Below, piece by piece: positions 12,438 to 24,700 of a stretch of 64,000 nt of DNA. Each line of letters starts with the position of its first letter. Positions within the stretch are counted from its first letter, which is position 1. Position numbers and translations under genes: made by a program. The stretch is from Amphiura filiformis. Lineage: Eukaryota; Echinodermata; Ophiuroidea; Amphilepidida; Amphiuridae. The stretch spans positions 33,130,965 through 33,194,964 of the forward strand of contig NC_092628.1 in assembly GCF_039555335.1 (NCBI RefSeq), in the 5' to 3' direction. A model generated the notes under the pieces. The model had not been told where the DNA came from and made no database searches. It saw only the letters and a program-made list of their open reading frames with translations.

Positions 12438-12748
12438 TTTGAGCTCAAATACACCACTGAACCCCAAATAGGAATTTTACAAAGACCACACTGCCCAGGT
12501 GCTATGTAATAATTATGTGTACCGTACTATAATTAGCTCCCTTCTCTACCATCCGGCACTATGCTCAGACAACAGACCACTCATTGCAAGGATATAAACA
12601 ATTAGGAATACCATTCCCATCAGGATTGACTTCATTTTCAGTTTATTAAAATGTTTCCATTCTGTACCCATAATTAAAAACAACAACAAGACATTCATTA
12701 CCATTGTTATTCAAATGGGTCTTCATGATATACTGAATTTAACATATT

Positions 12749-13186
12749 AGGCGGGACAAAAATGTTTATGTGTTTCCAGTCATCCGACCATCGACCAACA
12801 CCTTCTCAACCACAGCTACCCAAAATAGTTTTTTGAGGGCTGGAACAAAATAATTTTTAGGATTTGGGTTTCCTGACCAACTGACTAAAACAGTGCTGAC
12901 CCAAAATGTTTTTACCTTCTATAGTATTAGTTCTATAATTGTTATGGTTCCATTTACCCCAGCTGCCCATTAAATTTTTTTTTAAAAGATGAAGAAAAAA
13001 CTGTTTTCTCTGCCCAGAAGATGAAGAGAAAAGTTCTTTTCTTCACCCCATTTTTAAATCACTGACCAAGAGCATGTGGCCGGAATTCAAAATATGTTAA
13101 AAATATATAATAATTAGCCTATACAGACTGACTGCTCCTTAGAGAACATATGCTAATGGAAATACATAAACATTTTTGTTCAGCCT
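12749..13186. mobile_element. MITE with 30-bp inverted ends
   Basis: ACAAAAATGTTTATGTGTTT near 12756 faces AAATACATAAACATTTTTGT near 13160; both ends extend to AGGC. AT-rich interior without a frame. Confidence 0.75.
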
Positions 13187-13640
13187 TATATACTAACTAT
13201 TGTATCCTTCATTAATATATTCGTGTTCATTAATTGGTTAAACAAGTATCATTTGACCAACATTAGTTTTAAGTCAAAAAGATGATTGATGAGGGAATGG
13301 GGTACTATTGGAAGTATAGTACTACTATTTCCCTATTAGTATAACTTTGATGCTGCATCACAGATCCTAGTGGTCGGTCCAAGTGCAACTCGCCACATAC
13401 GTGGGATTTCTGTACTGGTTTCAGGGTATTAATGTATAGAATGTGTATTGCATAGAGGTTACAACATTTTCACAGTAAGCTTTCAACTGTGTGTGTGCAG
13501 CATGCATGTGCATCTAGGCCAGCCTAGCCTTGATTAGGCCTATTTAAACCTACATGTATACCTAGGCCTATATGTCTATGATAAAAGCCTTGTGTTTCTA
13601 ATATCAATGAACAAAGAATATATTAAAGAAGTATATAAAA

Positions 13641-13824
13641 CAAATATTTACTGCTCTAAATTCGGGATCTGGTGGAATCTATTGGTCCCCTCGGTGAACT
13701 GAAGACTGTGAGCCTACTATTTTCGCTCAACCTGGCGGTCTCGGGAAAATAGTAGGTCCACAGTCTCCAGTTCACCTCGGGACCAATAGATTCCATCAGA
13801 CCCCTCATGAGCAGTAAATATTTG
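13641..13824. mobile_element. Small foldback element
   Basis: CAAATATTTACTGCTC and GAGCAGTAAATATTTG bound a 184-bp palindrome whose arms also share TGGAATCTATTGGTCCC and CTACTATTTTC. Confidence 0.85.
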
Positions 13825-13999
13825 TATAATATTTTATGTGATGCCATTTAACTTATCCTGGAAATAATGTTTATATTTTACAATGTATATACATTTTAGT
13901 ACCTTTTCAGAATAGCATATTGGAGACCCACTTCCTTAAAACCAGGACTAAGTCAGATTTCATTATATGATTTGTCACTATTCAAGTATTTCACTAAAC

Positions 14000-14062
14000 C
14001 CCCACCTTGGTCTGATCCCTGTGAAAGTGGGGAAATAAAGTTCAGTTCAGTACATTCCCCAA
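14000..14062 (+). repeat. LINE 3'-tail-like fragment
   Basis: TCTGATCCCTGTGAAAGTGG, then AATAAAGTTCAGTTCAGTA: a poly-signal-like motif followed by a short tandem TTCAG tail, as at the 3' ends of CR1/L2 LINEs. No coding part remains. Confidence 0.35.
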
Positions 14063-14438
14063 CCCGGAGGAACTACCCCAGGTTTGCAGGCTCGGGAGAT
14101 TACGCAAGTTTCAAACTGCCGGGGCCCCTACTCCTGGAGTGAATCAACCGTTTAATCCAGATGTAATCCCAGATTACAATCCCTACCAGTGCCCAACATT
14201 ATTTCCCAGATAGAGTAGTAGGGGAAGTACTTGAATATAGTGCATTACATAATAGATCTATAGCAACTTTGTCCAAATTTTGTGTAAGTAGGTCTTATTA
14301 ATATGTAAATACCAATAACAAATATGAAGACCATCACTCCTAAACAAACATAAATCTGCATTAATTTGGTATCTTACAACTGTTTGTATGTATAAAAAAA
14401 ACATGCTTCTGTAATATTTATGGGTTTTTTTTCTGTAT

Positions 14439-14878
14439 GTGACATAATCTGCTCCATGGGGCCAAAGGAGGCATTTTTGAAACTTGAGATATAATCATTA
14501 TAATACAAACATTATACTATCATAATACTGAAAACACCAAAGGTCTAGTACACTTGTTCTAAAGTTCTGAAATTTAGTGATGTTTATTTTCTAATGTATT
14601 TTATAGACTCTATGCAATAAACAAACCAGAATGATATAACAATGGCATCCATGTTGGGCAAGATTCTAAGATGACAGAGTGTCAGGTGACAGGTCTCTAG
14701 TTTGATTCCACAACCATTCATTCCTATCATCTGTTTTATTGTAGTTTAATGCGAATTGCCTAGTGGTACCTTACGGAGGTCATAATTTCCTCTATTGTTT
14801 TTTTTTACTCCATATTTTTGCCTTTATCTCAATTTCAAATTTGTCGCCTTTGATCCCCATGGACCAGACCGTGTCACA
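14439..14878. mobile_element. MITE family 3, copy 1
   Basis: TGTGACATAATCTGCTCCAT, then GGGGCCAAAGGAGGCA, faces the complement ending at 14878 (CCCCATGGACCAGACCGTG). Relatives are at 40075-40290 and 43250-43371. Confidence 0.75.
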
Positions 14879-15668
14879 TAATATAGAAGTTATTGGAGTA
14901 CTCGGTGAAAAACAAAATTACTGATTTATACTGAACTGATAAATACAAATTAATGACAACCAATCCGATCCAATTAGTCTATACTCTTGGCTCCCACAAA
15001 TTTGAGCAAAAAACTACATGACAGAAATTAACATAATTATTTAAGATCAAACAGTAAACAGGACAAAATTCTTACCATTAAACAAAAGTACATAACATCA
15101 AAGTGTGTCACAAAATAGTCAAGTGCCAAAATACCTTTTCTTTAAAAAATAATTAATTTAAAAAAAAAAAAATTATTAAACAGAAGTCTGGAGCCCATAC
15201 TCCATAATAAGCAATATGCAATGTATCATGATTCTTGGATGAATGGTTCTCCAATTGTCAGTGTTGGTTTGCTCAGTTAATATAGAACACACTGTTCTTG
15301 ACCTGGGCTACATTTGCATATTGCAAGACTTCCTTGGTATTCTGCCTTTCCATTTGACCACAGGTGGCTATCCTTATTAAAGAAAGACCAACCCCACAAT
15401 CTTCAAGTGAAAAATATCAGGCCATTTTACTTTGGGTGCCATAAAAAGGTGATCAATTAAACACATAAGGTAGCAGCTTTAAACCAATTACGTGTTTCTC
15501 TATTTAATTCATGGTGAAGTCATTCCATTCTACCAAGTCCATATTAATTTCTGATCAAAATGTCCCGATATCTTCTACTTAAGATTACCATCCAAGATTT
15601 ATGGATCAATAAAAAGGAATTGTGGCACAAAAGTCATTGCAGCATCTTATCCTACTCTAGAGTTGGTG

Positions 15669-15738
15669 TTATTGCCATGGTAACGTCATGGGTTGAGGGC
15701 TCTGTAAATATGACATGACGACTGCTGATATTGATAAC
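15669..15738 (-). CDS. WDR83OS: WDR83OS exon 4 (terminal)
   Basis: Acceptor CAG at 15741-15739; the first G completes Met, then [15 protein letters not shown] and a PMTLPWQ end, TAA at 15671-15669. I saw no clear polyadenylation signal downstream. Confidence 0.94.
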
Positions 15739-18700
15739 CTGTAAGGAGGAGAAAACAAACAAACAAACAAACAAACAAGTTACTTGATGCCCTTAAGGTG
15801 GTACTACACCCCCTGATCAATTTTGTGACTAATTTTGCATTTTTCTCAACAAATAACTACACACTGGTAACAAAAGTTATGTATATTATAGGGGCAAGGA
15901 ATCCAATTACTTCACTGAAATTTCAGTGATTGAAGACAAGTGGTTCATTATATATGTTAAGAAATGAGGTACATTCTAGCAGTACCTCTTTTCTTATCAT
16001 AAATAATGTACCGCTTATCTTGAGTCACTGAAATTCCAGTGTAGTAACTGGATTCCTTGCCCCTATAATATACATAACTTTTGTTACCAGTGTGTTATTA
16101 TTTTTTTTGAGAAAAATGCATAAATACTCACAAATTTATCAAGGGTGTAGTACCACATTAACTTGGTGAGAGCATACCATTGTACTACACAGTAAAGAAG
16201 TTTGTCTTATAATAATGTAGAAACTTATTAGGTTTTTATTACTGCGTGCGTCCATTCAGTCCCAACTAACGCTTGTGTAAATTCATGTAAGCGCACGCCA
16301 GCCGCTAGTCACACATTACACCATGTGCAAGTAGCATAGGTGCTGTGCTCAACTGTGCAAGCCATTCAATTATCAATACACAATGTTATGAGGCGAACAA
16401 CATATAGGCCTCATTTTATTAAGAAGTAGGTCACCCACCATTACACAGTATTTTTTATTGGGCCTGAGAGCACATCAGGCACATCAAATTGCATTCCGAA
16501 TACAAGGAATGTCCTTCTGATATTATATAATTTTTATTCTTTGAAATTCGGGATATAATAAAAAAAATTATGGCAAATTATTAAAAATTGATATTTCTTA
16601 TATTTTTGATATTTAACAGTCCTCAAATTAAACTAAATCTAATGATATGTATTTAAAGTGTATGGCTGGGATGAAAAGCCGTCCATCGTATGAAAATTTT
16701 GACCTTTCGTATTGAAGATATACATTTTTTCCCAAAAACATCTAAATATTTCAGGTCTTTTAACAAGTTAACTTCCTTTCATGTGTTACTGTCTTTTATT
16801 CTAAATAGCAGAGTCGGGTGTATCACATAGTAACATATATGTGTAGGTGTATCACATACGATGTTGATTGCAAATTGATCAAGAAATGAACATCGGGAAA
16901 ATGTTGAGGATGTTAATTGTATTGTGAGTGGGTGTAGATTATAAACTTGCCATTAATGTACAGCAATTCATATGTCTATTAAAAGTAGACCTTTGAAGTT
17001 TTCCCAAAATATTAAAATATTATAAAATCGTACTTCTCACATATAGATTATCACTATGTTAAAGATATCACTATGTGATAATCATTTTCATGAAATCTAA
17101 ACATATGATAAATTAAAGACCCATTCACTGATCCTAGCGCAAGTGTGAAAAAATTAAAATTGTTTCATATAAATTGCTTAAAAGTGAAGGATAAGTCATT
17201 CAAATTGTCATTTGGTACTTTTGAAATTACAAATTTGGCAAAAAACTAAGAAAACAGTAGTACTGACGAAGTTGAAGCCCCATTCAAATACACGTAGCTA
17301 ATTTAGATACTGTCAGTATCTAAATTACAGATTTGTGTAAAATGTTTTATTTTGTCTTAAATACACGACTTTCGGCTGAACCACTCGCAGGCTATGTTAG
17401 CACATCTATGACAATGACAAAGGTACCAAAATCTGAATTTGGATGATTTTTACGATCGTCCGGATGAGCAAATCACTGAATGGGCCTTTAAATTGTCAAT
17501 ATGGATCCACCTGGACCCGATTGTTCATTTGTCAATGTAGGTCTACAGATTAAGTCCCGAGATAAGTATCTGACCGCTCATCCTTAACCACGGTGGTAGG
17601 TGAGACCACATATCCATGGTGATTTTGACTGGATGGCAGGAGTTATTAGGCACAGGGAAATGACACATACATGTCTGGAAAGAAAGACATGCTCGTTTGC
17701 GTCTTCACCAAAATTGTTGCTAACTTGCTATGCAGTGTCACTGCGTGCACTGAAGACAGTGGTCTATAACTCTATATACTTGTTGGTCTGGGTTTGTCGG
17801 TATGTGATACACGCGATGATATTTGGCATATAAATAGATACTTACATAAAACTACTGAACATTTGTTTTCCATCTTCTGTGCATCTTGTGTTAGCAAAGC
17901 TTATAAATGAGCAGTATACGGCAATCCAGGCACACCATTTCATCTGGAAAAAAATAAAGCAACAGTTGTACTGCACACATGTAAAAGGGGATTCAAATGA
18001 TAAATCAAAGCTGGAATGGCAAGTGGATAATTGTTTTATCTCACTCAATACATAAATTCAAAGAACATCTCATATTTCACAAAACACGACTAAGCATACA
18101 TGTACTATGTCAGACTAATTTCTGCGCAAAAGAATTATGCTCTCACAATAGCTAAATGTTGAAGATTTCTTGAGATATCAGGAAAACACAACAAAGCAAT
18201 GCAATGAATAGACTCAACATTACCCTTATGATCATGAGGGCCATTTAATAAGCTATAACTATCCAATAATTTTATAGCCATTATGACATTAATATATTTG
18301 AGATAAATAAAGATAGATTTCATCATAACAATTTTAAACAAAGACATATGGGTATAATCAGAAATAATGGCACCAAAGTGTGACAAAAAGGTCAAAATTA
18401 CAAACAGTGTTCAGAGATGTAATTATTATTTCTTTGCTGGTCTATTTCATTTGCACAGCAGGCATCAACAACCAAACGGTGCCATTATTTTTAACTTTAC
18501 CCATATATAAATATAAATTAAGATAATTAATGACAGCAAGCATACTAAATTATTTATCTTCAGCTTGCTTACTCTACTGCAACATACCTTCATCATCAGT
18601 CCAAACATGCTGAATACCATTCCTAATAAGTTCATATAATCTGCTGTGGGATCATCTGGTGCCGCTCCTTCTTCTGGAACTTTGTAACTGTAACAAAAAC

Positions 18701-21700
18701 AAGGACAAGTAAGTTCAAACTGATTAATTAAGTAGACAAACAAATGGCAAAACAGTCCACATCTGAAAATTATGGGGTTGTGGGCTATTCTGTGGACTGG
18801 AGTGATGAGTTAATTTTATTCCAAAACTTGCATTTTTATTGCTATTTGGCAACCTCTTTTAAGGAAAGAAAAAAATATTAAAGGTAATAGTTGAATGAAA
18901 TGAGAAAAATAACTTTATAGAAAGACTAGGAAGAATGCGTGCAAAAGAGTGAATTATATAAAAACAAATTAACAAAACAAATATATATATTCTTGAATTG
19001 TCAAATATGTTTTATTGGCATGTTATTTTCAACATGTTCCTCAGGTATTTCAATGCATAGCAGCACATGTGAGAAGGAGATCTTTTAGGGTTATTTGCAA
19101 GAGAATAGTTAAGTCGGTTATATGCAATAGATCTACAAACAAAAGGGTTAAAATATAGTACGGTTTTGACAAGTTTACATATTAGCTTGTTTATTTGCAA
19201 TTTATTTATTTCAGATGCCATAGGTAATTGAGAGGAAAGTTTTTAATCATAGATCTCCAAAGATAATGAGATCTTCGAAAGTAAAAGGTGTCACAAAACT
19301 CACAATATAATAAGATTTCCCTCATAATTATATTAGCTCCTGGGAAATGGAAGAATTTCAAAGAATTAATGAAATATTGGACGAGACGTAGTTGAGTCCA
19401 ATATTTTAAAACTCATAGCAAGACCAATAAATATTGGGCGTTAAGCATACAATTTTATCATTATTATGTTTTGGATCCAATATTTTCACACACTTGGATT
19501 CATCAAAACATAATAATGTTGTGAAGTGGAATCCGATATTGGCCATCATGTTCAAAATGTTTCAATTATGTGAACTTTGAACCAAAGCTATGCTAAGCTT
19601 AAACCGAATATAAAGAAAACCGTTAACCTCTGCCTTATTTGATGGCACTGGCACTAGCCATTTAATGTGCATTGACACCTTGGAGCAAAAGCTCTCATAA
19701 ATGGGTCACCACGACTAGAAATTACCAAATATCAAATCAGCAAAGGATCAACCATTTTTGCACAGCCATTGCAGTAACTGCTTCTCCATCAAGAACCTCT
19801 AGGGCCCATCAGCCTCCATATTATCAGTGAGCCGTCTTACTTACAAATAATGTACAAATTATGTCAAGTCCAGATTGATTGATTAAGTCAGAGATTAATG
19901 CCAAGGCAGTGGCTTCTCTGAAGTAGTTTACATGTCTCACATGACGATCCTGCCTGCCGAATTGAATCTTAACTGAGTCTGAGAATCTAATTTGAGAAAA
20001 GTATTAAGAAAACAAAACTGCTCCTCAAATTAACCAAAGCTGCCAAGGGAATTTAATTGTTTTAACATTTTCCCGGCAAGCGAAATTATTAGGGTCCATT
20101 TTTAAATTGCCCCAATTGCCCCTCATTGCATGAACGTGATTGGTTTAGCGTGGTAATGGGGCAAAGTGAATCGATTGATGGACATGAGAAATGCTCCGCC
20201 CACAATATTTTTAAATAGAGGGCGTTGGATCGCTCCAAGGTAGGGACGCTCATACAATTTTGAAGTTCAATATTTTTAGCTGAAAGTTCTTTCATTTGAA
20301 AGAGAATCAAATTACCTTTAATCAGTGATTTGAGGCATAATGATACCTGGGGCGGGTACAAAAAAAAAAAAGGTGTTTTTTTCGGTTTTGTAGTGTCTCT
20401 GGACCTAGACTTAAATGCTACATGTAGGATCATTCATGGTTGACCTAAAAAAAAAAAAAAAAAAAAAATTTCAAGATATTTTGTATTTTCTTGAAAATTG
20501 ATACTTTGTATTCATGTCATACTCTTTTAATGATTTCAAAATGCATTCAAATTCAATGCAGAAATCATTAATAGAGTATGTCAAATACAAATTATAAATT
20601 TTCATATTAAAAATACAAAATATCTTGAATTTTTTTTTTTTTTTTTTTTTTTTAGGTCAACCATGAATGATCCTAGCATTTAGGTCTAGGTCCAGGGCAC
20701 AGAATTAGAGAAGGAGAACCGGGACTCCCTATACCGCCACGCATAATCACGCCGTCAGCCATGGGGAGAAAATTGGGGTATTCGGGTCCTTGCCGGCGTG
20801 CTTGGAGACGAACGAAAACAATTCTGCGTCTCATCTGAAGCGTCTTGATACTCGCGTACAGGTCGCATGAAGTGCGTCTCTCAAATGCGCCCACACACTT
20901 TGCAGTCCACGCTTTATAATGCGTGCCGGTTCGAAATTCTGAAAATTGGTGAAAGCGTGGGGGTTTAAACTTTTTGGGTAAAAAGCGTGGACTGATATAA
21001 AGCGTGGGATTAAAATAAAAAGCGTGGGGCTTCTTCCAACTTACAGTATATTTTTATTGAATGATAAAATAATCATAGTTCCAAGAAAAATCACCAAAAC
21101 TTGCACACTATGTCGCAAGATAAAATTCCATTTGATGCAGGCTCGTGCTTGTTTACGTGAATCCAGTGCAATGTACACAATATCCTCCCTGGAAGCGCTG
21201 CCAAAACACCTACGTCATATGCAAATGTCCGATTTTCCATGACGTGTTATTTTTCTTTACATTGATCGTATATGAGTGGCGCCATTAACATGCATAATTG
21301 ATTGAGCGAAGCAGCACGGAAGAAGTAGGATATAGTCGCTGAACAGGGCGGAGGTCGAGTGTCGTGGCGAGAACAACATTTGAACACCATAAAAGTACAG
21401 TTATTCATTAAAATGCTTATTTTACAGTGCAGTAGTAGTTTTTCACATATAATTTGCATTGTTCACGTAATGTATCAATTAACTTATTGGAGAGAAAAAC
21501 ATCGGACTCGCACATGTGAAATAGGTGCAGAATTCGGCGTACTTGATACTTCGAACCAAATTGTGTGCGACTTTGTCAGTTTACAAATAGCGGAAAAAGC
21601 AAAAAAAGTGGTGGGGTCAAGAATTTTCAGTATAAAGGGTGCCTCAGTAAAAAGCGTGGGGGTCAGGAATTTTCAGTATAAAGGGTGCCTCAATAAAAAG

Positions 21701-24700
21701 GGTGGGGGTAAAATAAAAAGGGTGGGAGTCAAACCCCACTGCCGAGTATGGGCCCATCATCCATGTCGCGCTTGCATGACAACGAATGCCTCGAGCGCAT
21801 TCCGAGGGAAACCGAATACCCCCAATTTTTGCTCCGTGCCTGTATCAAGATGGCGGCCGAGTCCTGGTTCTCTGGTTTTAATTCTGTGGTCCAGGGACAC
21901 TACAAAACCAAAAACTTTTTTTTTTTTTGAATTTCGGGTATCCGGGCATGGAATTCCTGCCCGGGTACTAGGCTACCCGGGCGGGGCTCTTATTCCCGGG
22001 GCGCAGTCCCTACCTTAATTGCAAATGTCATTTTTATCTGTCAAATCCGCTGTGTATGTGCTCAGAGATTTTATGATATGCTCCATAAATCACCTGTGTG
22101 AAACTGACTTTATACCACTCGCTTCGCTTTTAAAGCTAGCAGAAAAGCGAAGCCTCCGGCTACCTCGTGGCATGACGTCATCATGGACGTGTACAAAATT
22201 TCCGATGGGCGCCTTATTTATTTGTAACCCGTTTTGTGATTGGTTGCAAACACCATTCATCGCAATCGTAAGCCAATCAATGAAGGGGACGGCCTTTTAC
22301 AGTATGAATTTATGTGACCCGCCAGTAAAGTACGTCTAACCTGATTGGTTTACAAAAATAATTGGATATTTGCTAAGCCAGTCAGCGTGCTCGATGCTTA
22401 ACAACCTGGTCGTAGAGGTTTTTTTTTTTTTTAATACTAATAGGCGAATTCACATGGTGATCCAGTGATCGAGTATAAATTCAGCATGACTTCTGCTTTA
22501 ACAGGTGCAATAACAATACGTGGACACAATCAGTGACATTTACACAATGCAATAATGAATTATTTATGACATGCATGGGATGGATCTTACGATCGAGGTA
22601 AGGTTTTCGGCCTGTCCCTGCGTGAATATCGTTACTTTTCAGCATCAAAGATACTTGCGATGACCAGTTTTTTGCGGACACTTTGATAACAGGTAACTTT
22701 TATAGGTCATAGGGTAGAAACGATAGTTGTACAATTGGCTGAGCTTTACTATACCCTACCACATTTGGCCGTCGCCGAAGCTACCCTAGTTTTAGCCCTG
22801 CTACACCGACGGCGCGAAACTCGATGATAGGATTACATTGAATGATGTATGGATTAACTCAGTGCAATTAATAAATCACTTAATTCAGCAAATTAAATAA
22901 ACGAACGAGAGAGATTCAAAACAACATTGTAGTAATTTAATTAATAATGCCACTATATAATGAAGAAGAGGAACATTAAATTTAATTAATATTCATAATT
23001 ATTGCTTTGCTTCCCATAATCAGCCAGGAATCATAAATCTGCATAATGATCGGTTTCCATTCATTAATTATCTTATTTAAAGAAGAGATAAATAATTATT
23101 AATTAACTTAAGAACATTAAATAAAACATTAACTTTTAACAATACTCAGTCATTAATTACCGTATAATATGTAAATTATGATGCACACGAGGAAGGTTAC
23201 CGTTGTTGCAGGCTACAACGACTTACGCCGTTTGATAATTAATCAATTAATTAACGTTCTTAAACAATTAACTTTTAACAATATTCAGTCATTAATGTTA
23301 TGCCCATGAGGAAGGTTATCGTTGTTGCAGGGCTACAGCGACATCGCCGCTTGATAATTAATGAATTAATTAACAAACAAACAAACAAACAAACAAACTT
23401 CTATATAAATATTCACCCATTAATGCGATGCCTATAAGGAAGGTTATCGTTGTTGCAGGGCTACAGCGACATCGCCGTGTGAACTTTGATCGACAATTTC
23501 TCAACAACCCTACTACCGATTTCCATGATTTTTGTACCAAATTTCTTCTTTTAAAAGACCTTGCTAAGTATAGGCCTAAATGATTATCATGATTGTACGT
23601 CGTTCATAAAACGCCCTACCACTCACAAGCTTTACTTTACATTGACCGTGTTCTTATGTTCAATACAAATCTGAATAAAGATGGAAGATAACAGTTCTGT
23701 TTCATTCACAATGTTTTGTTGAACTTGTAAAAGAAATGTCTTATGATGCTTATTTTTCACCTAATTAGTCGGGAGTGTATGACCATTTTCTTCTTAATTA
23801 ACTTTTCAGTGGTCACGGTCCTGTTTTTATTTATAACAACTGCAAAGTATGAAATCACATAAACCAGTGTATACGTGTTCATAAAAGGCACCAACAAGTG
23901 ATAACCAGGTGCAAAAGTTCTGTTTCTTCTTAATTAACTTTTCAGTGGTCACGGTCCTGTTTTTATTTATAATATCTGGAAATTATGAAATCACATAAAC
24001 CAGTGTATACGTCGTTCATAAAATGCCCCAACCAGTGACAACCAGGTGCAAACAAATGTGCATTATGCGATTACCAATGGCAACTTAACTTAATATTTCC
24101 TCTTGTCAACAAACAAGCAACTCCCCATTTCACATGTTCATCATATCATTCAAGGCGTCGCTGTAGCACGGCAACAGCGGTACCTTCACCCAATGGCAAG
24201 GTATAGGTTAGCGGCGTCGCTGTAGCACAGCAACAGCGATACCTTCCTCCTCTTCATTACATTTATTTGATCAAGTCACTACAAAAACGCAAAAAGTCTA
24301 GCTTTGCGCCGTCGCTGTAGCACAGCAACAACGATAGCTTCGCGCCGTCGGTGTAGCCCAGTAAAAGGTATAGCTTCGGCGCCGTTGTTGTAGCACGGCA
24401 ACAGCGATACCTTCAGCGCCGTCGGTGTAGCCCAGTAAAAGGTATAACCCGGCGCCGTCGCTGTAGCACGGCAACAGCGATACCTTCGCGCGCGTCGGTG
24501 TAGCCCAGTAAAAGGTATAGCCCGGCGCCGTCGCTGTAGCACGGCAACAGCGACACCTTCCTCCCCACATTAATTTGGTGACATGACCAAATAAGGTATA
24601 TACCTAAGTGCCGTCGGTGTTATCATACGGAAATAGGTATACTTTCGCGCCGTCGGTTTAGCCCCTCAAAAATGTCTAGCTTCGCGCCGTCGCTGTAGCA

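Larger units (their letters stand above)
20370..21925. repeat. Large inverted arms enclosing repeat family 2
   Basis: GGTTTTGTAGTGTCTCTGGA near 20383 and the flank at 20692-20810 (ACAGAATTA, GAGAACCGGGACTC, AAATTGGGGTATTCGG) are the reverse complement of 21785-21905. The left arm is split by the foldback at 20401-20692. Family 2 copy 2 lies between the arms. Confidence 0.7.

Noticed and set aside
21359-22018. A 219-codon plus-strand frame
   Set aside because: It crosses from intron into repeat family 2 and an inverted arm, with no conserved domain or splice logic.
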